Below the pieces are notes generated by a model that ran no database searches, was not told the origin of the DNA, and saw only the letters and a list, made by a program, of their open reading frames with translations. From NCBI GenBank assembly GCA_002298885.1, contig DBMK01000359.1:1-20546 (forward strand): a stretch of DNA of 20,546 nt. The letters are read 5' to 3'. Of the stretch, positions 7,784 through 15,716 are shown piece after piece (position 1 is the first letter of the stretch; each line of letters begins with the position of its first letter). Origin of the DNA: Anaerolineaceae bacterium UBA700 (GTDB lineage Bacteria; Chloroflexota; Anaerolineae; Anaerolineales; Anaerolineaceae). Position numbers and translations under genes: made by a program.

Positions 7784-10741
7784 ATGCGCTCAAAACAGCA
7801 GCTCGGCATGCTTTTAATCCGCCGCCACCGCCGCCTGAACGCTCAATCGCGCAGCCCGGTCGCCCGCTCGCGCCGGGTTTTCTCTGGCGTGTTGGCCGGG
7901 GTGATTTTTCTCCTGGCGGCGAGCCTGCTGCTGCTGGCGTTTACCTACGCTGACCTGACGGCTGGCCTGCCCTCGACCGCCGCCCTGCCAGCGCTGCTGG
8001 ACCCGCAGAACGGCCTGCTGCTCCAGCCCACTCGCTTTTACGACCGCAGCAGCCAGACCCTGATATACAGCCTGGAGAACCCTGGGATCACCCGGCGCTT
8101 CCTTCCGCTGGACCCATATAACACGAACGGCCTGGCGCCGGTGTTGGCCCAGGTGGCGGTGACTTACCTCGACCCAACCTTCTGGCAGAATCCGGGCTTC
8201 AATTTGAGCGGCCTGGGCGCGCCGGTGCCTTCCACCATCGCCGAGCGCCTGGTAGACGACCTGCTGCTCGGCGACGAAGCCCCCGGCCTGCGGCGTAGCC
8301 TGCGCCGCCAGTTGCTGGCCGGACAGGTGGTGGCCGAATACGGGCGCCAGAAGGTGCTGGAATGGTACTTGAACGAAGCCTCTTTCGGCCACCTGGCCTA
8401 CGGCGCCGACAGCGCCGCCCAGCTTTACCTGGGGAAGTCCGCCAGCCTGATTGACCTGGCCGAAGCGGCCCTGCTGGTAGGCGCGCTGCCGTCGCCAGCG
8501 CTCAACCCGCTGGATGCCCCGGACGCGGCTCGCGAGCAGCAACTGGCCGTGCTCGACCGCCTGCTGGCAGCCGGCCAGATTGGGAAGCAGCAGCGCGACG
8601 ACGCAGCCCAGGAGGCCCTCAGCCTGCGGACGACCGTTTCACCCGCCGAATGGCCGGCGCAGGCGTTCAACTCGCTGGTGCTGGAAGATCTCACCCGCCG
8701 CTTCGGGCGCAGCCGCCTGGAGCACGGCGGGCTGAGCGTGGTTACCTCGCTCGACAGCGGCCTGCAGAGCCAGCTTGCCTGCTCTCTGCACACCCAGATC
8801 GACCGCCTGGAGGGAAAGGCCGGCGGGTCCGCGGCCACAGGCCAGCCGGCTGCTAACGGCTGCGAGGCGGCGCGCCTGCTACCCGCCCTGGCCAATAACG
8901 CCCAGCCCCTGCCGCCCGGCCTGCGTGCCAGCGCCATCCTTCTTGATCCCGCAAACGGGCAGATCCTGGCCTTCCTGGGCGACACCACGGCCGGCGCCGA
9001 AAGCGCCCAGCTTGCTTCACACCAGCCGGGCACGCTGCTCACCCCATTCCTGGCGGTGGCGGCGTTCTCACGCGGCATGAGCCCCGCCTCGCTGGTGTGG
9101 GATATCCCTCCGACCCCCTCGACCGGGGCCGAAGGCGCGGACGTCGCTGCGACACCGGCGGTTGCCAACCCGGGCGGCGCCAGTGCCGCAGCTCCGGCGA
9201 CGGGCTCCGCCCAGAAGTACCGCGGGCCGATGCGCCTGCGCTCGGCTTTGGCCACCGACACCCTCACCCCGCTCACTCAGGTGCTGCAGCAGATTGGGCC
9301 GGGCAACGTGTGGCAGTTGGCCGAGCCGTTGGGGCTGCACGGGCTGTTTCAGACCAGCGACCCGGGGGCGCTGCTCCAATCCGGCGGGCAGGCCAGCCTC
9401 GTGGAACTGGCCGAGGCCTACAGCGTGTTTGCCGGGCAGGGGACGCTTGCCGGCGACAGCACCGGCGCGGGAGCGCCAGTCCAGCCGGCGACCGTGCTCT
9501 CGGTGACCGATGCACAGGGCCAGCGCCTGCTGGAGCCGGGCCCGCCCGAGACGCGCTCCGTGCTTAGTCCCCAGTTGGCTTACCTGGTGCACAACGTGTT
9601 GAGCGATGAGCCGGCGCGCTGGCCCAGCCTGGGCTACCCTAATCCGCTCGAAATTGGCCGCCCGGCAGGCGCCAAGGTCGGCTCGGCTGATGATGGGCGC
9701 GAGGTGTGGGCGGCAGGCTATACCCGCCAGATGGTGGCCGTCACCTGGATCGGGCTGCCGGCAGGCGGCGAGGCGGCTCCCGCGGCCGCGGTCCAGCGGC
9801 TGGACCCGAAGGCCGCTGCCGGCCTGTGGCACGCCTTGATCCAATATACCAGCCGCGACCTTCCGCCGGCGGACTGGGAGCAGCCGCCCGGCATCAGCAC
9901 AGTCGAAGTGTGCGACCCGTCCGGGTTGCTGGCGACGCCCACCTGTCCCACCCAGGTCACCGAATATTTCCTGAACGGCAACGAGCCCACCGGGCCGGAT
10001 ACGCTGTATGCCGCAGTCCAGGTGAACCGCGAGACCGGCCTGCTGGCAACCGTGTTCACCCCACCCGAGCTGGTTGAGCAGCGCACGTACATGATCCTGC
10101 CGCCGGAGGCGCAGGCCTGGGGCCGGCTGGCCGGGCTGCCGGTGCCGCCCTCCGATTACGATCGCATCCAGCCGCCCACCCCCTCAGCGGACGTGCAGAT
10201 CAGCCAGCCGGCGCTGTTCGCCTACGTGCGCGGCAAATTTTCGCTCAACGGCAGCGCCGCCGGCAGCGATTTTGCCTCCTACCGCCTGCAAGCCGGGGCG
10301 GGACTCAACCCAACCGAGTGGATCCAGATCGGCGCCGGCGGCCAGCCGGTGCACGATGGGCTGCTGGGGCAGTGGGATACACAGGCCCAAAACGGCCTGT
10401 ACGCCATCCGCCTGCAGGTCATCCACACGAACCAGCAGGTCGAGACGGCTATCATCCAGGTGACCGTGGACAACATTCCGCCGGCGGTCCAGGTCACCAC
10501 GCCCCAGCCCGGCGAGCAGGCCGGAGCTAGAATCCAGTTCCAGGTGAGCGCCAACGACAACGTCGGCATCCGATCGGTGGCATACAAGCTGGACGGGAAG
10601 CTTTTAGGCGAAACCGGTAATGCACCTTATATCTTTACCGCGCCGTCCCTGGCGCCCGGCGCTCACACCCTCGTCGCCCTCGCCACCGATCTGGCCGGCA
10701 ATGTAACTCAAAGCAGCCCAGTGGAGTTTTCAATAAAATAA
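7784..10741 (+). CDS. PBP1-like bifunctional fold with degenerate active sites (pseudo-PBP)
   Basis: A 985-residue protein: short basic cytoplasmic N-terminus, one membrane anchor (about 33-55), a GT51-like transglycosylase fold (about 80-275), a transpeptidase-like fold (about 310-695) and two Ig-like C-terminal domains (about 803-897 and 898-985). Family resemblance is clear from TRFYDRSSQTL (83-93), KVLEWYLNEASFG (190-202), LAEAALLVGALPSPALNP (225-242) and the second half of the transpeptidase fold. Catalytic residues are missing. The GT51 glutamate of ED-x-x-F is Leu129 in YLDPTFWQNPG, and the segment before STI (150-152) is shortened, with no GGSTITQQ. The SxxK serine and lysine are T417 and T420 in QPGTLLTPF. 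The SxN position reads DTL, and KTG(T/S) reads KVGS (631-634). The frame is intact over nearly 3 kb. It is probably a structural or ligand-binding envelope protein. GAGAGG upstream supports the ATG. Confidence 0.9.
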   Translation: MRSKQQLGMLLIRRHRRLNAQSRSPVARSRRVFSGVLAGVIFLLAASLLLLAFTYADLTAGLPSTAALPALLDPQNGLLLQPTRFYDRSSQTLIYSLENPGITRRFLPLDPYNTNGLAPVLAQVAVTYLDPTFWQNPGFNLSGLGAPVPSTIAERLVDDLLLGDEAPGLRRSLRRQLLAGQVVAEYGRQKVLEWYLNEASFGHLAYGADSAAQLYLGKSASLIDLAEAALLVGALPSPALNPLDAPDAAREQQLAVLDRLLAAGQIGKQQRDDAAQEALSLRTTVSPAEWPAQAFNSLVLEDLTRRFGRSRLEHGGLSVVTSLDSGLQSQLACSLHTQIDRLEGKAGGSAATGQPAANGCEAARLLPALANNAQPLPPGLRASAILLDPANGQILAFLGDTTAGAESAQLASHQPGTLLTPFLAVAAFSRGMSPASLVWDIPPTPSTGAEGADVAATPAVANPGGASAAAPATGSAQKYRGPMRLRSALATDTLTPLTQVLQQIGPGNVWQLAEPLGLHGLFQTSDPGALLQSGGQASLVELAEAYSVFAGQGTLAGDSTGAGAPVQPATVLSVTDAQGQRLLEPGPPETRSVLSPQLAYLVHNVLSDEPARWPSLGYPNPLEIGRPAGAKVGSADDGREVWAAGYTRQMVAVTWIGLPAGGEAAPAAAVQRLDPKAAAGLWHALIQYTSRDLPPADWEQPPGISTVEVCDPSGLLATPTCPTQVTEYFLNGNEPTGPDTLYAAVQVNRETGLLATVFTPPELVEQRTYMILPPEAQAWGRLAGLPVPPSDYDRIQPPTPSADVQISQPALFAYVRGKFSLNGSAAGSDFASYRLQAGAGLNPTEWIQIGAGGQPVHDGLLGQWDTQAQNGLYAIRLQVIHTNQQVETAIIQVTVDNIPPAVQVTTPQPGEQAGARIQFQVSANDNVGIRSVAYKLDGKLLGETGNAPYIFTAPSLAPGAHTLVALATDLAGNVTQSSPVEFSIK

Positions 10742-10750
10742 AGTAAAGTA

Positions 10751-10841
10751 AATTTCACCACAGAGTCACTGAGGCACTGAGAATATCTTTTAAGAATTAA
10801 AAAAGGTTTTCTCAGTGCCTCAGTGACTCTGTGGTGAAATT
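10751..10841. repeat. 33-bp inverted pair of a CAGAG-rich dispersed repeat
   Basis: 10751-10783 is the exact reverse complement of 10809-10841, with a 25-base AT-rich loop. Each arm is built of 8-base units of the form CACAGAGT, CACTGAGG, CACTGAGA. It begins 9 bases after the stop of the PBP-like gene, so it would fold into a very stable hairpin at the 3' end of that message and may protect or terminate it, although no T-tract follows. Related single copies are at 10897-10934 and at the right window edge. Confidence 0.9.
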
Positions 10842-10896
10842 CTTGTCCTTTTGGTCGGCAGTATATCTTATGAAAATCCCCGGCATAAAAAAATTG

Positions 10897-10934
10897 TTAA
10901 ATTCTCTGTGTTCTCCGTGACTCCGTGGTTAAAT
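10897..10934 (-). repeat. Single copy of the CAGAG-rich dispersed repeat
   Basis: Read on the minus strand this gives CCACGGAGTCACGGAGAACA and then CAGAGAAT, flanked by TTTAA on both sides. It shares CCAC(A/G)GAGTCAC(A/G/T)GAG with the copies at 10751-10841 and 20515-20546. It abuts the start codon of the GNAT gene (10941) with six bases between. On the plus strand its end contains TGG followed by TTAAAT, which resembles an extended -10 element. Confidence 0.75.
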
Positions 10935-10940
10935 ATATAC

Positions 10941-11396
10941 ATGGATGCCATAAGAGAATGCGAAGAGAGGGATTTGCCTGCTGTTTTGGGGCTGATGCAG
11001 CAGTTGAGTGAATTTACCACCGACAGACCCCAATTCAAGCTGGAGCATTTCCAGCGCCTGCTGGCCGAGATGTCGGCCAACCCGCAGGTTTACTACAACC
11101 TGGTGTGCGAAGTCGACGGGAGGGTGAGCGGGTTTCTCTCGCTGATCTTTTATCGCAGCCTGTTCCATACCGGCGGCACGGCCTTGATCAACGAGCTGGT
11201 GGTTGACCGGAATTTGCGCGGCCGCGGGCTAGGCCGCCAACTGGTTGAGGCTGCTATGGGCGAAGCCAGGCGTCGCGGCATGGATGAGATTGAGGTGGGC
11301 ACCGAAAAGGACAACCTTTCAGCCCAGGATTTTTACCGCAAGACCGGTTTCGATGAGGAATATGTTTTAATGGGCATGGAGTTTGGAGAGGATTGA
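10941..11396 (+). CDS. GNAT-family N-acetyltransferase
   Basis: A 151-residue acetyl-CoA-dependent acetyltransferase of the common single-domain size. It begins MDAIRECEERDLPAVLGLM, the usual first strand and helix. Motif A with the acetyl-CoA pyrophosphate loop is RGRGLG (93-98) after the strand LINELVVD. Motif B is seen in NLSAQDFYRKTGF (125-137). The substrate cannot be told. A longer frame opens with a TTG at 10851, but its extra 30 residues are just the translated dispersed repeat, so the ATG at 10941 is chosen. No Shine-Dalgarno is present; a TTAAAT box ends six bases before the ATG, so the message may be leaderless. The stop TGA shares its last base with the ATG of the next gene, indicating one operon. 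Confidence 0.9.
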   Translation: MDAIRECEERDLPAVLGLMQQLSEFTTDRPQFKLEHFQRLLAEMSANPQVYYNLVCEVDGRVSGFLSLIFYRSLFHTGGTALINELVVDRNLRGRGLGRQLVEAAMGEARRRGMDEIEVGTEKDNLSAQDFYRKTGFDEEYVLMGMEFGED

Positions 11397-12004
11397 TGGC
11401 GGATATTTCCAAACAGGTACGGCATGTCCAAGAGGAGCGCCGGCGCGATCAGGACGGCATGGTGGAAGCCCTGGGGAGGCTGATCGAATTGAAGGACCGC
11501 GACGCCTGGGCTCACGCCCGGCGCGCCGCAGACCTGGGGATCGCCCTGGCGAGCAAGCTGGGATTGGCCGAAACGGAGCTGGTATCCCTCCGGCGGGGCA
11601 TCCTGCTGCACGACATCGGAAAAATCGGCATTCCGGATGCAATCCTGTTCAAGCCGGCTCTACTGAGCTTCGACGAATGGGACTTGATGCGCACGCATCC
11701 GCGCATCGGTTACGATATCTTGAAGCCGATGGCGTTCCTCGAACCGGTCCTGCCGATCATCCTCTACCATCACGAACAATGGGATGGCGGCGGCTACCTG
11801 GAGCTGTTGAAAGCGGAGCAGATCCCGTTCAACGCTCGCCTGGCAACCGTTGTCACCGTTTGGGATGCCCTGGTGTCCGACCGCCCGTACCACAAAGCCT
11901 GGTCGACGGATAAAGCGCGGGAATACGTAGCCCAAAAATCCGGCAGCCTTTTCGACCCGGCGATTGTGGCCAGCTTTTTGGAAATGCTGGACCAAAAAAT
12001 GTGA
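11396..12004 (+). CDS. HD-GYP-like phosphohydrolase
   Basis: A 202-residue stand-alone HD domain of the HD-GYP type, a family that hydrolyses cyclic di-GMP or related dinucleotides. Metal ligands are in place: H40, H72-D73 in LLHDIGKIGIP with K76, H101 in MRTHPRIGYDIL, H125-H126 and D157. The signature reads HHEQWDGGGYLELL (125-138), so the eponymous GYP is GYL here, and D130 is kept. The later RPY (163-165) and WDAL elements are normal. There is no sensor, receiver or membrane domain. GGAG (11385-11388) lies seven bases before the ATG at 11396, and the start overlaps the GNAT stop by one base, so both are translated from one message. It is probably an active metal-dependent phosphodiesterase; the preferred nucleotide is uncertain given the altered signature. 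Confidence 0.88.
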   Translation: MADISKQVRHVQEERRRDQDGMVEALGRLIELKDRDAWAHARRAADLGIALASKLGLAETELVSLRRGILLHDIGKIGIPDAILFKPALLSFDEWDLMRTHPRIGYDILKPMAFLEPVLPIILYHHEQWDGGGYLELLKAEQIPFNARLATVVTVWDALVSDRPYHKAWSTDKAREYVAQKSGSLFDPAIVASFLEMLDQKM

Positions 12005-12027
12005 CACCTATTTTATCTCTATGCTCT

Positions 12028-12072
12028 TGGCGGGTCTGTGACCCGCCAGCGCTGGGGTCAGAGACCCCAGCG
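12028..12072. repeat. Two tandem hairpins, member of a GGCGGGTCTGTG repeat family
   Basis: TGGCGGGT (12028-12035) pairs with ACCCGCCA (12041-12048) over a five-base loop. Immediately after, CGCTGGGGTC (12050-12059) pairs with GACCCCAGCG (12063-12072) over AGA. No T-tract follows, so these are not ordinary terminators although they lie 23 bases after the HD gene stop. The core GGCGGGTCTGTG (12029-12040) recurs inverted at 15717-15728 and imperfectly at 15751-15762. Confidence 0.75.
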
Positions 12073-12126
12073 GAGCACGAATTGGAACTGTCTACCATTC
12101 TTACCCGATAATCCTGGAGTCCCTAC

Positions 12127-15100
12127 ATGGCCCTCACCCTCGAATGGCAACATCGCATCCAGCGCTGGCAGGACGCCCTGTGGCAGTGCTGTTACTTTCC
12201 TCTGGCAGGCCTATCCCTCAGTGGATTCACAACCTTCGAGCACCTGACCTACGAACAGGCGCTGCAGGGAGACTTCAAGCCCGTGCAGCCCGGCGAGACC
12301 TGGGGAAAAGAATGGCTGTACGCCTGGTTCCGCGGCCAGGTGACCCTGCCGGAGGCGGCCTCTGGAAAGCGCATCGTGTTGTGCGCCGCCCAGGGCATCG
12401 AGAGCCTGGTGTGGATCAACGGGCGCATCGCCGGCTCGTTTGGTTCAGGCCACCATGAGGTCACCCTCAGCCGCGCCGGAAACCCGGGTGAGCGTTACGA
12501 TATATTAATGGAAGCCTACGCCGGTCACCCGTGGGTCATGGCCCAGGGACCGCTGCCGTTTGGCAAACCCAACGTTGGAGACCCGGGCGCGACGCATTTC
12601 GTCCTCGACGAGAGCAGCTTCGGGGTTTGGCTCGAGGAAGTTTACCAGCTTGCGCTGGATTTCACCACCCTGCGCGAGCTGCGGGATGGGCTCGACCCGC
12701 TGGCGCTGCGCACGGCGGAGATCGACCAGGGCTTGATGGATGCCAGCCTGATCGTGGACGTGGAGCTACCGCCAGACGAGCTGGTAGAGACCGCCCGGGC
12801 AGCCCGCCGGCGTCTGAAACCGCTGTTGGAATGCACCAACGGTTCCACCGCCCCCACCCTGCACGCCTTCGGCCACGCCCACATCGACGTGGCCTGGCTG
12901 TGGCCGCTGGCCGAAACCAACCGCAAGATCGCCCGCACGGCGATCAACCAGCTTGCCTTGATCGAAGAATACCCGCAGTACACCTACCTGCAGAGTACAC
13001 CCGAGCTGTACGAGCGCCTCAAGCAGCATTATCCCGAGCTGTACGCCCGTTTCAAGGCAGCCGTGGCTTCCGGCAACGTCATCCCGGATGGGGCCATGTG
13101 GCTGGAAGCCGACACCAACATCAGCGGCGGCGAGAGCTTGATTCGCCAGGTGATGCTGGGGCGGCGCTATTTCAAGGACGAGTTTGGGGCCGACAGCCGG
13201 GTGCTGTGGCTGCCGGACGTCTTCGGCTATTCCGGCGCCCTGCCGCAGATCCTGCGCGGCTGCGGGTGTAAAGGGTTTGCCACTGCCAAGATCACCTGGG
13301 CCTACAACGGCGGCGAGCCGTTCCCCTACAACACGTTCAATTGGGAGGGCATCGACGGCACGAGCATCCCGGCTCACATCTACACCGATTACAACAGCCA
13401 CACCCGGCCATCGGGCCTGTTCCAGCGCTGGAATACCCGATTGCAGGGGAATGGGGTGCGCTCGATGATCCTTTCCTACGGCTGGGGCGATGGCGGGGGC
13501 GGCCCGGACCGGGACCACCTCGAATTCCTGCGCCGGGAGGCGGACCTGGAAGGCCTGCCGCGGGTCAAAATTTCCACGCCAGCGACTTTCTTCGCGGAGA
13601 TCGAAGCCGAGGGCGGACCGGTGGAGCGCTACGTGGGCGAGCTATACTTCCAGGCGCACCGCGGCACCTACACCACCCAGGCACGCATCAAGCGAGGTAT
13701 GCGCCGCGCAGAATTTGCGCTGCGCGAGGCCGAACTGTGGGGCAGCGCTGCCCACGCCCTGCGGAATTATGATTTTACCCCGCAGACGCTGGCGGGCGCC
13801 TGGCGCAAGGTGCTGCTCAACCAGTTCCACGACATCCTGCCGGGATCCTGCATCCAGCGCGCTGCAGAGGAGGCTGAAATCGACCTGGCGGCGGCCCTGC
13901 AGATCGCCGGAGATGCCGCTCAGGCTGCGGCTGGCGCATTCATCGGCGAGGAGCAGGGTTATACCGTCTTCAATTCGCTGCCCTGGCCGCGCCGCGAGCT
14001 GTTGGAAGTTGCCGGCAAGCGGGTCGAGGTGGATGTTCCGGCGTGCGGGTGGACGAGCGTCCTGCCGGATGCCCTACGACCTGGCCCGAAGCCCGCGGAG
14101 GCCGCGGCCATCGCTGAAGAAAGCGCCGCCCGGGCTACCCGGACCTCGCTCGAAAATGGCCTGCTGCGGCTCCAGCTCAACGAACGCGGCGAGGTCGTCA
14201 GCCTGATCGACAAGGCCAGCGGACGCGAGCTGATGGCCGGGCCGGGCAACCAGTTCCGGCTGTACAAGGATGTGCCGGATTTCTGGGACGCCTGGGATAT
14301 CGTCTCGATGGCCGAGCTGCAGCCGGTGGCGATCCCCGAGGCGGTGACGCTCGAGGTGATCGACCCGGGGCCACTGGAGGCTCAGATCCGCCTGACGCGC
14401 ACGCTGCACAATTCCAGCCTGAGCCAGATCATCCGCCTGCGCCGCGGCAGCCGGCGGGTGGAATTTGCCACCGAGGTCGAGTGGCAGGAGAAGCACAAGC
14501 TGCTCAAAGTGGCCTTTCCCTTTGCCCTGCACAGCAGCGAGGTCATCTCCGAGATCCAGTTCGGCCACCTGCGCCGGCCCACCCACCGCTCAAACGTCTT
14601 CGACGCCGACCGCTTCGAGATCTGCAACCAGAAATGGTCGGCCCTGGCCGAGGAGAACTGTGGGGTGGCGCTGCTCAACGACTGCAAGTACGGTCTGAGC
14701 GCCCTGGGCAATACGCTCAGCCTGACCCTGCTTAAATCCTCCCTGGCGCCGGACCCCACCGCCGACCGCGGTAAACAGACGTTCACCTACGCCCTGGTCC
14801 CCTGGAACGGCAGCCTGGCCGAATCGGGCGTGGTGCGCCAGGCGTACGAACTGAACGCGCCCGTCTTGGTGCTGCCCGGCTCGGCCGGCGAGCGCTCGCT
14901 GTTCAGCCTGGATGCACCCAATATTGTGATCGAGACGGTCAAGCCGGCCGAGGACGGCTCGGGGAGTGTGGTGGTGCGCCTGTATGAATCGATGCGCAGC
15001 GCCACGCGCTGTACGCTGAACACCAGCCTGCCCGTGGGCTCGGCTGCGCTGGCGGATATGATGGAAGAGCCTCTGCAAGACCTGGCGTGCGAAGGCGGAA

Positions 15101-15162
15101 ATATCCGTTTGGATTTCCGTCCGTTTGAGATCAAGACGGTGATCCTGAGAATGGGAGGGTGA
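12127..15162 (+). CDS. GH38 alpha-mannosidase
   Basis: A 1011-residue glycoside hydrolase of family 38, retaining and zinc-dependent, releasing alpha-linked mannose. Order: N-terminal beta-sandwich domain (about 1-240), catalytic domain starting at HAFGHAHIDVAWLW, helical bundle (about 500-610) and C-terminal beta domains (about 640-1011). The zinc site can be read as H252 and D254 (HAHID), D364 in WLPDVFGYSG, which is also the nucleophile, and H568 in NQFHDILPGS. No signal peptide is present, so it is cytoplasmic, as with MngB/Ams1-type enzymes acting on imported or recycled mannosides. GGAG lies seven bases before the ATG. The next gene starts two bases after the stop. The length and all key residues match an active enzyme; the exact natural substrate is unknown. 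Confidence 0.96.
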   Translation: MALTLEWQHRIQRWQDALWQCCYFPLAGLSLSGFTTFEHLTYEQALQGDFKPVQPGETWGKEWLYAWFRGQVTLPEAASGKRIVLCAAQGIESLVWINGRIAGSFGSGHHEVTLSRAGNPGERYDILMEAYAGHPWVMAQGPLPFGKPNVGDPGATHFVLDESSFGVWLEEVYQLALDFTTLRELRDGLDPLALRTAEIDQGLMDASLIVDVELPPDELVETARAARRRLKPLLECTNGSTAPTLHAFGHAHIDVAWLWPLAETNRKIARTAINQLALIEEYPQYTYLQSTPELYERLKQHYPELYARFKAAVASGNVIPDGAMWLEADTNISGGESLIRQVMLGRRYFKDEFGADSRVLWLPDVFGYSGALPQILRGCGCKGFATAKITWAYNGGEPFPYNTFNWEGIDGTSIPAHIYTDYNSHTRPSGLFQRWNTRLQGNGVRSMILSYGWGDGGGGPDRDHLEFLRREADLEGLPRVKISTPATFFAEIEAEGGPVERYVGELYFQAHRGTYTTQARIKRGMRRAEFALREAELWGSAAHALRNYDFTPQTLAGAWRKVLLNQFHDILPGSCIQRAAEEAEIDLAAALQIAGDAAQAAAGAFIGEEQGYTVFNSLPWPRRELLEVAGKRVEVDVPACGWTSVLPDALRPGPKPAEAAAIAEESAARATRTSLENGLLRLQLNERGEVVSLIDKASGRELMAGPGNQFRLYKDVPDFWDAWDIVSMAELQPVAIPEAVTLEVIDPGPLEAQIRLTRTLHNSSLSQIIRLRRGSRRVEFATEVEWQEKHKLLKVAFPFALHSSEVISEIQFGHLRRPTHRSNVFDADRFEICNQKWSALAEENCGVALLNDCKYGLSALGNTLSLTLLKSSLAPDPTADRGKQTFTYALVPWNGSLAESGVVRQAYELNAPVLVLPGSAGERSLFSLDAPNIVIETVKPAEDGSGSVVVRLYESMRSATRCTLNTSLPVGSAALADMMEEPLQDLACEGGNIRLDFRPFEIKTVILRMGG

Positions 15163-15163
15163 A

Positions 15164-15589
15164 GTGAACGGGAACAGTTTCGTGGCTTTTTTCCTCAAGT
15201 CGCCGCTGCACGGCATGTTGAGCGGCAGCACGATGCTCATTTCGGTCTGCGGGCGAAAAACCGGGCGGACGGTGACCACGCCGGTGAATTATTACCAGGA
15301 AGGGGATACCCTGTGGGTGATCACCAGCCGCGACCGCAAGTGGTGGCGCAATGTGCGCGGCGGCGCGCCGGTGCATCTGCGCCTGCGCGGGGTGGATGTG
15401 GAAGGGGTCGCCGAAGCGCTGGAGGACGAAGGCGCGGCTGCGGCGCAGATCGGGGCGTACGTGCGCCATATTCCGATGGCCGCCAAGAGCCTCGGGATCC
15501 GCATGGACAATGGAATCCCGGCGTCGGAAGACCTGGCGCAGGCGGCCCGCCAAAGGTTGATGGTGAGGATCACAATTTCCCCGGTTTGA
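15164..15589 (+). CDS. Deazaflavin-dependent nitroreductase-family protein
   Basis: A 141-residue protein resembling the F420H2-dependent DDN/Rv3547-like family (split beta-barrel). The conserved core is MLISVCGRKTGRTVTTPVNY (24-43), followed by a GDTLWVITS strand, WWRNVRGG and a VHLRLRG strand. The family uses the reduced deazaflavin F420 to reduce quinones or nitro compounds; some members bind other flavins or heme-like ligands, so F420 use is inferred from the fold only. The start is GTG at 15164, one base after the mannosidase stop codon, with GGGAGG (15153-15158) five bases upstream, so it is translated from the mannosidase message. The ATG-less start is well supported by this site. Function relative to mannoside metabolism is not evident. 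Confidence 0.82.
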   Translation: MNGNSFVAFFLKSPLHGMLSGSTMLISVCGRKTGRTVTTPVNYYQEGDTLWVITSRDRKWWRNVRGGAPVHLRLRGVDVEGVAEALEDEGAAAAQIGAYVRHIPMAAKSLGIRMDNGIPASEDLAQAARQRLMVRITISPV

Positions 15590-15635
15590 AACGGATGGCT
15601 TGTGGGGGCGAGGTAGGGGCGACCAGGCGCCTTCA

Positions 15636-15667
15636 GCTTGCGTCCTCGCAAGCCGAGGGTTTTTTTT
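15636..15667 (+). terminator. Intrinsic terminator after the mannosidase operon
   Basis: TCCTCG (15643-15648) pairs with CGAGGG (15654-15659, one G-U) over a five-base loop and is followed at once by eight T residues (15660-15667). A competing stem GCTTGCG (15636-15642) with CGCAAGC (15647-15653) overlaps it. It lies 47 bases past the stop of the DDN-like gene. Confidence 0.65.
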
Positions 15668-15716
15668 GCTAGACCGGGGCGGGTATGGAATCGGAACGAG
15701 CGGAAGCCATGCGATT

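Noticed and set aside
10851..10940. A 30-residue N-terminal extension of the GNAT protein from a TTG codon
   Set aside because: The added residues are a translation of the dispersed repeat, there is no ribosome site, and the acetyltransferase fold starts at the ATG at 10941.
12082..12112. Promoter TTGGAA / GATAAT for the mannosidase gene
   Set aside because: The spacer is 19 bases and the predicted start would fall at or after the GGAG ribosome site, which would then be lost from the message.
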